From assembly GCA_963921825.1 (NCBI GenBank), contig OY997594.1, positions 10,173,001 through 10,237,000 of the forward strand: a stretch of 64,000 nucleotides of DNA, written 5' to 3'. The stretch is from Erodium maritimum (taxonomy: Eukaryota; Streptophyta; Magnoliopsida; Geraniales; Geraniaceae). Position numbers and translations under genes: made by a program. The notes beneath the pieces were generated by a model that was not told the DNA's origin, did no database searches, and was given only the letters and a program-made list of their open reading frames with translations. Positions 46,731-58,157 of this stretch are shown one piece after another; position 1 is the stretch's first letter; every line of letters begins with the position of its first letter.

Positions 46731-47661
46731 ATAAGGTTATTGTAAAATAAGGGTAAAATGGTAATTTCCCTTATTAAAGTCATAAAGTTGCTATTAAGTT
46801 GCTATTAGTAAGGTCAAAATCGTCATTTTACTCTCAACTAACTGTCACATGCCTAAAAGAATGGAATATTCCGTCTATTTTCACTGACAGAATCACGTGA
46901 CCAATATTTTATGTATCGCATATGTGATTTTGCAAACATATGTAGTCTAGTGTTCGTGACCAATACTTAAGAGTAAATTTCAATATTTAATCCTAATAAA
47001 AAAAAGGTGTTTGAAGAAAATTATAAAAACAAATGTCTAATACAACTTATAGCATTCAAGATGCAAATAATATGTTTTATATGATTGGATAAACCAAAAG
47101 AATGTAGACAAAATTGCATTTCATATAATTGACTTGCAGTTTCATTTGTACATTGTGTATGTCGGTTAGATACATCACACATACAGATTCAAAATGACAA
47201 GCATGGTAAATAAATCAATACAAACATTGTATCCCTTCAAAAATTTATGAATGGTGAAGACACAATACGCATATACATGGCATCAAATTTCACATAATCA
47301 TAGTCCTGCTCGCACACGCACAGCACTCTTTGACTCTTCTGTTTCGGACCGCACCATTGGTCTTGTCTCCAGGCTCAAACTACGGCCCGGCCTACTGAAA
47401 CAGCCTCAAAGCTTATAATCCCAAAATAAGCCCATTATAACCCAATGACTCGACCGAGGGAGGCAACATAGTAAGTAAAATTTGCTAACCTCTAAGGATA
47501 ATCCGTACCTGGGGTCACCAAGTTATTTTACATTAACGATATTTCCATTTCCTCTAAAAAAATGACAAAAAAAAGTTTGGCCTCACATTACTGTACCTTG
47601 TCATGCTGATAATGTAACTATAAACAATGATCATGAGTGTATTCTATGTAGGGCTGGAGCG
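46731..47661. other. Intergenic, possible MITE remnant
   Basis: The stretch 46731-46985 has the composition of a decayed inverted-repeat element (gttcgtgaccaatac; ggaatattccgtc), like the MULE arms elsewhere in the window. No gene is seen. Confidence 0.35.
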
Positions 47662-47675
47662 CAATATTAACATCA

Positions 47676-49686
47676 TTGTTCCCCTCATTATTCCTCTATC
47701 TAACTCTAATCCTTATTGTACCTTCTCTTTCCTCTACTGCTCCCCGTCGGCGACGTCATGGTTGTCGGTCATGAACATTGCCGGTGGTGAACCGGTCCGC
47801 CTCCCCTCTCTCTTTTCCACCATTTTTTCCCCAGATCTACTCTATGTTCTCCCCTGTTTGAACCTTTGTTCTCTGCCTCCGGTCTGCTCGGTTGCCGGAG
47901 TTGAGGCCGTGTTTCCTCTCTCCTCCCCTCCTCGATCTAGACCCTTCTCTCTTCCCCAAACCTTCTCCCTTCTTCGACTTCCCCTCACCCCGTCCCTTGC
48001 TTGCTTTGTCCTCGAAGTTGTGAGTTCGTCTCACTGCCGGGAAAGGCTTCACCGGACCTTTCCCGTTGTTTTGCTTCGTCTCGGGGTCTGTGAAGTCGCA
48101 GGCTCTGTTCTGCTACTCTGCCCGTGGTCACCGGACATGGGAAGGCTTGTCGGAGCTTCGGTTGGATATCGTTGGTTAAGAAGGAGGTCATTGTTGGGTT
48201 GACCTCGCCGACGTTCGAATAGGACATCCACGTGGTGGTTTGCGCTCCGGATCTGGCCCAGTGGCCGGATTTTTGGTGGGATGCTGCTGCTCGTGTTTTT
48301 CTGGTAAGAATAGCCAGTGCTCTGAGGTCCTTGGTTTACTCAGTTGCAGGACCTCCGACTTGGGTGCAATGGAGTCCCTATCGCCAGCTTTGGACCCTAT
48401 TCGATGATCTGGGTTGTAGGACATCGTTTGTAGACTTTCAAGGTCTTAGATCGGCGCGGATCGCGTGTTTCATCTTTGATGGTTCGTTGGGTGCTGTTAC
48501 TTGTACTGTGGTGTGCTCGTCGTGCCACGCAGCTTCTGGTGGTGTTGGCGTCCTTGCTAAACTCCAGATCTGGTTCTGTGGCTTCGGCAGCCATGGATGG
48601 GGACGGTTGTTCCCTTAGGGTTACTGGTTGGTGAATCTAGAGGTGTGTGTTCCAGGTCGCTTCGCCTGTCTTTTCCCAGCATCTCGTTTCAAATCCGTTG
48701 TGGGACACGTTTCTCGTCTTTTGGCCGTAGGTCGTTGCGGATTTGGATGTCTCGCTCTCGGTGCTCCCGTATGATGTTCACCGGCTATTCTTCTCTGTGT
48801 GGTGGTGGAAGTGATTGCTATGTTGTTCATCGGACCCGTTCTTTGTGGTCCTCTGGTGCCTTGTTTCAGATCAATCGTGGGAAGCTTTTTCTAGATTGTG
48901 GATTCGTTGTGCATCTGGACTGGTCCCTCGTCACCATGGATGGTAAGATTCTTGTCTCACCTTAATATTTACATGTGGCTTGTTGGTAATCTGCTCATCC
49001 TTAGGTTTATGCTCGTTTTGATTTCTGTTGTATCCATACCTTTTTTTTGGGGGGGGGGGGGGGGGGGGGGTAGTATTTTAGGTGTTGGCCTCTGATAGGT
49101 ACTACTTGGTCTTTAGACCTTGGAAATCTTCGAGTCCTGCATCTTTGGGTTTTGAGTTTCGGTGATGATTCATCGGATTATCTCTGTCGATCAGCAATGT
49201 TGGTCTCCCGTGTGTCGGTGCCTTTCAAATCTATGAGTTTGGGAGCCGATGAGATACAATATTCTCCTCAAGTTCGGGTAAGGTTATGGGTGATTTCCTG
49301 GTGGACGGCTTGCTTTATTAAGCTTCATGGTTGGTAAATCTGGGTAGCAGACCTCTTTTTTATGGGCTTCATGATTGCTAAATACAGGTTCTAGACTCAC
49401 TTTTTAGTCTTTTTGCTTTTGAGCTTAGATGATTGTCATATGAGGTTTTGAGACCATTGTTCTCCCTTGTTGGGTTTATATTCACTACTCCCGTGTTGGG
49501 ATGCCGAGGTTCTTTATATAGGAATGATCTTTCATGTATCAGGTATCTCCCCGTCGTGGGATTGTCATGAGGTTGAGCTGTCATGCCAGCACTCGATTCA
49601 CTAGTCTGTAGGTAGACCACCTACATGTATTCATTTTCATCATCTGAAGAGGCTCAATTTAAATTTGTATTCGCTGATAAAAAAAA
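47676..49686 (+). mobile_element. 2.0-kb poly(A)-tailed retroposon with 14-bp target duplication, no RT
   Basis: The target duplication CAATATTAA(C/T)ATCA flanks it at 47662-47675 and 49687-49700. The right end is tgctgataaaaaaaa. The 5' half is pyrimidine- and GC-rich; the 3' half is T-rich, with gcttcatggttggtaaatctgg. A long poly(A) end and a 14-bp duplication imply LINE-machinery retroposition. Open frames of up to 191 codons occur on both strands but show no recognised domain. The 3' 600 bp match the elements at 55.7 and 56.4 kb. It contains a 22-base G run. Confidence 0.78.
49049..49070 (+). repeat. 22-base G homopolymer after T8
   Basis: T8 is followed by G22 in the retroposon at 47.7-49.7 kb. 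The related copy at 57.2 kb has only short G runs at the matching place. Length should be treated with caution, because G runs are error-prone in sequencing and cloning. Confidence 0.8.
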
Positions 49687-50297
49687 CAATATTAATATCA
49701 GCAGTAGCAAGGTCTTGTTATGAGGATATTTTTTTTTAGAAAATAATTATGAGGATATTAATTTCAGTAATAACATTTTTTTAGTAGGAATGGAAATATT
49801 ATTAATTAAAACGTTCAGATGATCGCAGAACTGCTTTCACCGTACAACCAAATACTATAACAATATTGAAAATAGGGTTATTTATGATAAGGTACCCTAA
49901 TGTTTCGTCCACGAACGATAAGGTACCCTTATGAATTTTTTGTCCGATAAGGTACCCAAATGATTCGTCCACGAACGATTTGGGTTAATGCTGTTAAAAA
50001 ACAACCAGAATCATGTAGAATGACTATAGTGCCCTTTGAAACTTTTGACTTAAGAGTGAAAAGACCATTATACCCTCAGTTATTATTTTTCTTTAATTTA
50101 TATTTTTAATTTTCAAAATAAAATAAATAAATTATATATTTTTTTAAAGTTATATTTTTTAAAAACTGAATTTGGTTTTTATTTTCAAAAATCAGTTTTT
50201 ATTTTTTTTAAATCAGATTTTTATATTTAAAAATCAGTTTTTATTTTTTTAATAATTAGTTTTTTGTATATTAAAAAATCAGTTTTTATTTTTTTTA

Positions 50298-51670
50298 GGG
50301 AAAATTTCATTTTACCACCCTGTCAAACATTTAACTTCAGTTTGATACCATGACATAAATTTTTATCAGTTTCATACCCTAACCAAACTTTTAATTTCAC
50401 TTTCATACCCAGCCGGGTAAAATGTCCAAAATACCCCTAACTATTACTCAAATTTTCATCTCATGCCATTGCCTCAGAATTTGAAAAGAGGTGAAATGAC
50501 AATAATACGCTTCATTGTTTAGGGTGTTAAACTGAAAATTTCAATAATTTTAAAACAAAATCAGTTTTTTTTATAAATTCAATTTTTAATTTCAAAAAAT
50601 CAGATTTTAATTTTAAAAATACATAAAAAAAGTTTTTTTATATAATTTTTTTTTTATATAAAAAATCATTTTTATTAAAAAAAACAGACGCGACTGCGTC
50701 TTCTCCGGCGTGGTCTCCGGCCACCCAGCTCCGCCGGCGTCGTCCCCGACCCCTCCCACTTCGCCGGCGTCGTCCCCGGCGTGGTTCAGATCTGATTTTC
50801 TGGGAAAATTTCTGGAAAAATTTCTATTCTTGGAAAACCAAAGAAAATCAAATGATTTTGCTTGGATTTTTTCAGTAAAGGAGTATGATATGAAATGGGT
50901 TCAGCTACTTGTTGGGTATTGTTTTGTATTGGGTGAATTTAGTTAGATGAATTTCTCATGAGTTCTGACCCAGATAAGATTTTTTGGGAAATTTTCTATT
51001 TATGGTCTGTTTGGAATGACCTGGAAAACGAAGGAAAATCAAATGAATTTGCTTTGATTTTCTCAGTGAACGAATATGATATGAAATGGGGTTCAGCTAC
51101 TTGTTGGCTATTTTCCCAGAAAATCAGATCTGAACCACGCTGGGGACGACGGGGACGACGCCGGCGAAGTGGGAGGGCTCGGGGACGACACCGGCGGAGC
51201 TGGGTGGGGTTGGGGACGACGCCGGCGGAGCTGGGTGGCCGGAGACCACGCCGGAGAAGACGCAGTCGCGTCTGTTTTTTTTTTTTATAATAAAAATGAT
51301 TTTTTATATAAAAAACTGTTTTTAATAAAAAAAACTTTTTTTATGTATTTTTAAAATTAAAATCTGATTTTTTGAAATTAAAAATTGAACTTATAAAAAA
51401 ACTGATTTTGTTTTAAAATTATTGAAATTTTCAGTTTAACACCCTAAACAATGAAGGGTATTATTGTCATTTCACCTCTTTTCAAATTCTGAGGCAATGG
51501 CATGAGATGAAAATTTGAGTAATAGTTAGGGGTATTTTGGACATTTTACCCGGCTGGGTATGAAAGTGAAATTAAAAGTTTGGTTAGGGTATGAAACTGA
51601 TAAAAATTTATGCCAAGGTATCAAACTGAAGTTAAATGTTTGACAGGGTGGTAAAATGAAATTTTCCTCT
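50298..51670. mobile_element. 1.37-kb near-perfect palindromic element nested in the MULE
   Basis: The left arm (gggaaaatttcattttacca, through to the GC-rich ccggcgtcgtcccc block at 50700-50795) is mirrored almost base for base from 51120 to 51669. The arms are about 500 bp. The roughly 320-bp middle holds two direct copies of gatatgaaatgggttcagct-type sequence (50885 and 51080). The likely 9-bp duplication (tttttttta) is in a T run and so is weak. GC-rich arm ends with 15-bp ccggcg repeats suggest captured gene sequence, as in Pack-MULEs. A protein origin was not recognised. Confidence 0.75.
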
Positions 51671-51801
51671 TTTTTTTTAAAATCAGTTTTTATTTTCAAA
51701 AATCAGTTTTATTTTTTTATTTAAATTTTTTTATTTTTTATTTTTTTTAAATATTTTTTATTTTATTACTTTATTATTTTAATATATATATATATATATA
51801 T

Positions 51802-51834
51802 ATATCTCCCCCGGAGAGTCAGCGTGCGTCGTCC
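51802..51834. repeat. 33-bp exact direct repeat, copy 1 (inside the MULE)
   Basis: The sequence atatctcccccggagagtca and the next 13 bases are identical to 52786-52818, which lies outside the MULE. Weaker similarity continues for about 25 bp. Confidence 0.9.
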
Positions 51835-51849
51835 AACGTGTACCTGATA

Positions 51850-52106
51850 GCTATCAGGTATAAACTTGTATCTTTCGTCAGAACGTAGAACTTTCAATCT
51901 GGGTCATTGGATCGTAAAATTAAAGGCCCAGATTTAATGCATATCTTTTAATATCTTTTTAATTTAATGCATATCTTGTAATTGATTTCGTAATCAATCA
52001 CCCCCCACCCCCCCTGAATTTCGGTGGCCATCCGATTTGGATAATCAATGGTCCAGATTAGTTCTACGTTTTGACCCGAAACAAGGTTTGTACTCGATAG
52101 CCCCCC
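51850..52106. mobile_element. Small MITE inside the MULE
   Basis: The left part (ctatcaggtataaacttgta, through aacgtagaact and atctgggtcattgg) is matched in inverted form on the right (ccaatggt-like caatggtccagatt, through agttctacgtttt and gtttgtactcgatag). It is flanked by TA repeats on both sides (51781-51805 and 52109-52121), so the target may have been an AT microsatellite. Confidence 0.6.
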
Positions 52107-52785
52107 TGTATATATATATATTTTTTTATTTTAATACTTTTTTTTATTATTTTAATATTTTTTTTTATTTTTTTAATATTTTTTTAATATTTTAATATTT
52201 TACTTTTTATTTAATATTTATTTTTTTATTTAAAATTTTATTTTTTTATTTAATATTTTGTATTTTTTAAAAAAATTAAACTTTTTTTATTATCATTTTA
52301 AAATTTTAATTTTTAAATTTAAAAAATTTAAATTTATTTATTTATTTATTATTATATTTTACTTGTATTGTATAATTAAGAGTATAATGGTAATTTTGTC
52401 TATCAAATTTATAAGCTTAAAATAAGAAATGGTAAAATCGTCATTTCACACCCCACTTAACTGCACATGTCTGATTTGGAGGAATATTCCGTTAGTTTTC
52501 TAACGGAATATGTCAATTTTAACCAAATCGTTCGTGGACGAATCATTTGGGTACCTTATCGGACAAAAAATTCATAAGGGTACCTTATCGTTCGTGGACG
52601 AAACATTAGGGTACCTTATCGTAAATAACCCTTGAAAATATAACGACTGAAAATTAACTGTTGCTCTAGGCATAAGGGCAGTCGGAGGGGGGAACTGCGG
52701 TAGCATCCGAAGACACCGATAGATCATACGCCAACCATAAACAATGATCGAGCATACCAAGTGAAGAAAGTGCATTGGTGGACCG

Positions 52786-52818
52786 ATATCTCCCCCGGAG
52801 AGTCAGCGTGCGTCGTCC
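52786..52818. repeat. 33-bp exact direct repeat, copy 2 (outside the MULE)
   Basis: Partner of 51802-51834. It lies about 150 bp to the right of the MULE border, in GC-rich sequence. Confidence 0.9.
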
Positions 52819-52968
52819 TCCCTTGACTGATAACTATAGGGATCTGAACGCGGGAGTGCTGACCCCGAACTGATAGGGGAGAACCTTGTCGACAGTTGGT
52901 GGAATCGTTGCCACCTTACGTCTAGGGAGGCAGTGTTGTCGACCGACCCTCCCTAGACCCTATCGGAA

Positions 52969-53751
52969 TCATTCCGCGAGGCGAGGGTGCCTGAAGCCCC
53001 CCGCCGCTGCTGTGTTTGACTTACCATCATAATTCCGAGAACTCCTCATACACCGTGCCAGAACAACCCGACCCGCCCCAGAACCCAGGCCCACGCCCGT
53101 AGGACCAACTGGCCCACCACCAGGGAAAACCCTAGAGGGTTTCTTCCCCGGCCTCCTCAACCACGCAACCGCCGCCGTCCTCTCTGTTGGCTTCCCCGAT
53201 CGACCCTTGTCCTGCACCCTCTTGTGCCAGACCACCACCGGGGACCACGATACCATCATCCATGACATGATCATGTGATGGAGCACAACACCCATGATCA
53301 TGTGACCAAGTATCAAAACCCTAATCATGTCCCAAATCCAATCCACCCACCCACGGTATACCGGCGACACACCCCCACGATGTCGCCCCGGTACCCGAGC
53401 TCCTCCCGGCCAGTCCTCCTCCGTGGTCGCATCCCTCCTCGACGAGCCCCAACGATCGAGCCCCCATGCCAAGGACGGTTTGCACCGCGATTGGATCGGC
53501 GCCCCCTCGTTCCCCAACGGCTCCGGCGTGGGCTCCGCGAGTAACCCCACGATGAAGCCACCATCCCCCTCAGGTCGATCACACGTCGGTGCCGAGTGTA
53601 TCACCCCGAGAACCACCGCCTTGCAGAGCCTCCGCACCGAGCCCGACTGCCCGTGCACCACCGACAGGCGCAACAAGAACCCGGTGGCCACCAACATCAT
53701 CATGTCCGCCGCCGCCACGTTGTGCCTCCACATGCAGGAGCGGAAATGCAA
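52969..53751 (-). other. GC-rich open stretch of 260 codons, unidentified
   Basis: The minus strand is open for 260 codons, and overlapping frames of 144 and 89 codons are open on the plus strand, as expected by chance in GC-rich DNA. The translation (for example GRHRGGVSPVYRGWVDWIWD) matches nothing I know and has no domain or splice context. Two repeats of catgatcatgtga-type words lie at 53265-53305. It could be a GC-rich transposon or captured-gene remnant. I do not call it a gene. Confidence 0.3.
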
Positions 53752-53799
53752 AACTCTGTAAACCCTAGGTTTCAGAGCTGCGACTACCTGTATTACTTT

Positions 53800-55660
53800 T
53801 GTTACTTTTAACTATTTTGTTTTGTAAATATCGGATATATCTATGTAAAATCAGATAAAAAAAAATAGAATACAGACAAAAAATGTAGTAGCATTTGAAA
53901 TTCTTTATGAAGATCACATTATGGATAATTATTTTTTTGAAAAGACATTATCATGATACTAGTTTCAGTTTCAGTAGTAGCATTTGAAATTCTTAATCAA
54001 GATCACATTATGGGGATATCTTTTTTGAAAATACATTATGAGGATATTAGTTTAATTTTTTTGATAAAATATCCCGTCTAAAATAATGAATTTGTGATGA
54101 ATTTGTGAATTTGTCTGGGTTAAAATTATTTTATGACATCCTCAGTGCAAATGCATCTCTTGCTTATTTAAACCCTTGTTATTGACATTTATTGTTTGGT
54201 TAAAAACATTCCACACCAACTGCAAATGCATCCGTTGTTCATTTTAAAAGCACGATACAGTTTTTTTTTTTTATTTTATCGAAAACTGTCATTTTATTAA
54301 ATTTTGAAATTAACTACAAGCAAGTGTGTGGGAAATAACATTCTTGGTCACTAAAGAAGAACATAAATAAAACATAATTATTCGCAGTTCTTTTAACCAT
54401 ATAATCGTCATAGATGGTATTGGAACGCCACATAGGCATAAAGGTCGAGGTTGGAAAATGAAATTGAAAATCCTGCACAAGGTAGTGCCTAAATGTTGTA
54501 TCTGGAGGCAAATCGACTGAACGTGAACTGCATCAGTTGTATTGGGAGGATATACGTGTATTAAGGTTCCCTCCCAAGAAAAGTCTCTGAATCTCTGCTC
54601 GCTAGTTTTTGATCCTGCAAAAACGAAATCATATAAAATAAAAAAAGACCTACTTGATGAGCCCGATCCATAATCAAGACAGGGGTCGAGGAGGGTGCGG
54701 TGGTGTAGGACTGGGAAAAGGAAGTGTCGGTGGCAGCTTTTTGGACGACGACGACGGCATCAGAGACGACGACATCATCAGAGACGACGATGACATCATC
54801 AGAGACGACAGTGGCTTCAAAGACGGTGGGGGTCGATCAGAAAAGAAGATCCGATACAGGGATATCGCGAGGCTCCGAGGCGGTGAGGTCGATCGATGCC
54901 GAGAGGAGCCAGACGACAACCATCGGAGTTGCTGAGGGGAGACCGAACAAGATCGAGAGACGCTTCGTTGGTGGCGGGAGGGAACCAACGTCGCGGTGGT
55001 TAGAGGCGGCTCGAAAGGAACCCTAACAGGAAAAACCCTAGTAGAGCCCATAGGAAAATTGCAGGAAAGAGAATGTATAAAAAAAAGAGAAGCAAAACCA
55101 TGGCATAGGTCATGACAGAGACCATGGCCATAACCATGGCTTTTTCCTTTGTACGGCGACAAGCACGATACAAATTTAATCAGAATTAAAATCATGAATA
55201 CCATTTTTTGTTTATTTATTGACTAATTAATTCTTTACACTTTGAAAAACTATCTCAACAAGCTGGAAAGGTGAAAGCTCTCTGGCTTTACGATAGAAAA
55301 CATCCATCATATCTATAGTTGTTATCGTCATCGACATAAGTTCTATTTCTCTCTTAGTTATTATGTCCCGTTCCTATGGAATTTTCTCATTATGTCTCAT
55401 GATTTATTGTTGACAGCTCTTTTTTATTACGATGGTGAGGGTTGATCCGATGATGATCTACATAAACCAGAGCAATCTAGTTTGCCTAGAAGCATCGGTG
55501 AAGCCGGAGCATGCTCTGTTCTCCTTATCACATCTAAAACAAGTCCCATCACAGGGAATTCTTAAATGATACCAACGATTAAATACGACGGGTTGACAAT
55601 ACCAGGACGCTCCACTACACAAGTTACGAATTTCAGAAGAACTGACATCGCAAACTCTCT
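53800..55660. other. Intergenic with a GAC-rich microsatellite-like tract
   Basis: At 54740-54830 the plus strand repeats gacgac and catcagagacgacga words (period 15-18). Duplicated short blocks (tagcatttgaaattctttat and tagcatttgaaattcttaat, near 53888 and 53985) also occur. No gene is recognised. Confidence 0.45.
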
Positions 55661-55664
55661 AGTT

Positions 55665-56152
55665 CTCACCGATTTATCTCTGTCGATCTGCAGTGTTGAC
55701 CGCCATCGTGTTTATGCCCCTCAACTCTTTGAGTTTAGGCATCGATGAGATTCATGGTTCTCCATAAGTTTGGGTAAGGTTTTGGTTGATTCGAGCGTTG
55801 GACGGCTAGCTTTTTTGAGCTTCAAGGTTGACCAATCTGGGCTGCAGACCTTTTTTCCTTGTGTTTCATGGTTGCTAAATTCGAGTTCTAGACTCTTTGT
55901 TGGTTTTTAGTTTGTGCTTATATGATTATCATATTTGGTTTTTGAGACCTTTGTTCTCCCTTGTTGGGTTTGTATTGAGTATGTGCTTTTACGCCAATGC
56001 TCAAGCCTGTATTTGGTTTATCTGATTGATCCTGTGTCAGACCTAGTTGTATTGCCTGTTGGCTTGTAAGATTCTGTAGTTAGATCTTTTTTCTTATTTT
56101 TTCAGACTTTGAGAAGAAGGATATTAATATACTGTTTTGCTGATAAAAAAAA
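55665..56152 (+). mobile_element. 5'-truncated copy of the RT-less retroposon
   Basis: It matches the 3' part of the 47.7-kb and 56.4-kb elements (gatttatctctgtcgatctg; gcttcaaggttgaccaatctgg) and ends ttttgctgataaaaaaaa. Only the last 490 bp are present, the usual outcome of target-primed reverse transcription. The target duplication was not resolved. Confidence 0.7.
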
Positions 56153-56350
56153 TGACAAGCCTAAGTCGTTGACTTACTATTGGGGTTGTTCATAATCCAA
56201 CTAGCCTTGAGCTCTCTTTATTAACAATGAACTTTACATGTGATAGTATTATGTGAACACAAATCCCATGATAAAAATAAAGATAGGCTCAATCTGTTTG
56301 ATGGTGTATTATACTCACGGTGTTAACAAATTACGAGTCTTAAAACAAAT

Positions 56351-57970
56351 TGGATAGCAAGATAAAAAAATCCTCAACTTTCCTCAATTCTCTCGTTGCA
56401 AAACCCTAGCCGCCAAGAGCTTTTCTCCAGATCCCATCGGTGACAGCCGTCATGGTTATTGTCGGCGGAAGCCCTTCCTCTCCCACCTCCCGTCTTCTCT
56501 TCCCCTTACCTCTTATCTTCCTCTTTTCCTGTATCTGTGAGTGTGCTCGTTCCTTGTTGCCAGAGCTTGTGTTGCCTGAGTTATTGCAGTTTCGGCGTAC
56601 CTTCGTGCCGGAGTCTTGGATCGGTGCTCTGGCCTGACATGGTGGCTCGGGTTCCTCGGCGTCGCAGATCTGCTTCGGTGGTGGGGTCAGCTCTGGCGTC
56701 TCCTAGCTCGTCGCTAGAGGAGGTGTTGTTGGTGCTCTCGGCGGAAGAGGTATGTGGTTCTGTGCTCGCCCTTGCTCTTCAGGTCGGGACTGCGCATCGG
56801 AAGCTCGCCGGAGGCTTGGTTGCGGCGTGGTCGGGTCGTTCTCGTGCTGGGCTGCGAGGTCGGCCCGGGCTTGGGTCCCTGGGCCAGCAACTGGGCCTGG
56901 GGACTTGGCTGCGGGCCTGAGCCTGTTCTTGGGTCCCTGCGTCTTCGGATGGGCTTGGGGACTTGGTCCTATTGGGTCTGCCCTTGGGCCTGTGCCTTGG
57001 CCTGGTCCTGCGTGTTGGCCGGGCCCAGTGTGTTGCTTTGCTGTTTTCCGGACCCGATCGTGGTGGCTCTCGGGTGTCTTGGTCCAGTTTCACCGTGGGA
57101 GGCGTTTTCGATTTAGGATTCGTTGTGCTTCTAGACTCGTCACTCGTCGTCGCGGATGGTATGGTTCTTGTCTCTCCTTAGGCCTTATCTGTAGCTTGTT
57201 GGATTTCTGCTCATCCCTAGTTTTAGGCTCGTTTCGATCTCCTTTGTATTCTTGTCATTGTTGCGGGGCCCGTCATTCTTTAGGTGTTGGCCTATGACGG
57301 GTTGTACTGGGTCTTTAGGCTTAGGAATTGACAAGTCCGTCTTCTTTTGGGCTTTGAGTTTCGGTGCTTTTGCACGGATTTATCTCTGCCGCTCTACGAT
57401 GTTTGTCGTCGACGTGTCGGTGCCTTTAACTCGTTGAGTTTGGGTGCCGATGAGATACAATATTCTCTTCAAGCTCGGGTAAGGTCTTTGGTGTTTTCTA
57501 TGGAAGACGGCTACCTTTTTTGAGCTTTATGGTTGGTAAATCTGGGTTTTAGAGCTTTTGTTTCTTGTGCTTCATGGTGGCTATATTCGGGTTTTAGACC
57601 CTTTCATTTTATGGTAGTTTGCTTCAGGGTCTGCGTACCCTTTCATTGATTGTGGTTGTTAGCTTCAGGGTCTGCGTACCCTTTCCTGGTTTGTGGTTGT
57701 TTGCTTCAGGGTCTACGTACTCATTCATTGTTGTTGTTGGTCTTTCCCGGTTTGGGGCTTCATGTGGTTGTTCGCTTCAGGGTCTGCGTACCCATTTATT
57801 ATGGTTGTTGGCCTCCCCCGGTGTGAGGCTTCTTGAAGTTCCAAGAGGAATGCTCCTTCATGTATTATGTACTCCAATTTGTAAAGTCTCTGTAGCTAGC
57901 GACTTTTTGTCCTTCCATTTCAATCTTTGGAATGGGAGAGATTTATATGCTGTTTTGTTTATCAAAAACA
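56351..57970 (+). mobile_element. 1.6-kb copy of the RT-less retroposon
   Basis: Same 3' domain as the elements at 47.7 and 55.7 kb, same GC/pyrimidine-rich 5' domain. The 5' end contains caaaaccctagccgcc, like a gene leader. Likely duplication aaaacaaat at 56342-56350 and 57971-57979. Overlapping open frames (56440-57297) have no recognisable domain. Near the 3' end is a 4-copy minisatellite. It ends tttatcaaaaacaaa. Confidence 0.65.
57622..57800 (+). repeat. Minisatellite, about four copies of gcttcagggtctgcgtaccc
   Basis: Direct repeats lie at about 57622, 57661, 57711 and 57775, with spacing from about 40 to 65 bp and gttgtttg/ttggtt spacers. It is unique to this retroposon copy among those in the window. 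Confidence 0.8.
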
Positions 57971-58157
57971 AAAACAAATCATGAGGCTTGAAGTTAAATT
58001 CAAACGACACTTATTTCCTATGCTTACTTGAAATCTTTTGTAGCAGCCAGAGATCGTGTGTTGTATGGTATCGGTCAAGTGGAACTTGAAAAAAAGTAGG
58101 AGATGGACCAGCACAACCCGTGTATAGGTATGAATATGATATACCTATATGATTTTC

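Larger units (their letters stand above)
49875..52631. mobile_element. Mutator-like element, 2.76 kb, with nested insertions
   Basis: The tips GGGTTATTTATGATAAGG (left) and GGGTTATTTACGATAAGG (right, reversed) start arms of over 130 bp, with repeated ataaggtaccc and gtccacgaacgat words. The 9-bp duplication TTGAAAATA flanks it at 49866-49874 and 52632-52640. The arm words resemble those of the MITE at 26848, so the two are related. Inside are a long palindromic element (50298-51670), an AT repeat and a small MITE (51850-52106). No transposase is seen. Confidence 0.88.

Noticed and set aside
47627..48202. 191-codon open stretch and others (48232-48618, 48597-48965) as protein genes
   Set aside because: They lie in the non-coding GC-rich half of a poly(A) retroposon, are open in several frames and strands at once, and show no domain.
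56459..57297. Overlapping frames of 120-181 codons as genes
   Set aside because: Same retroposon family; frames overlap on both strands and are not shared between the copies.
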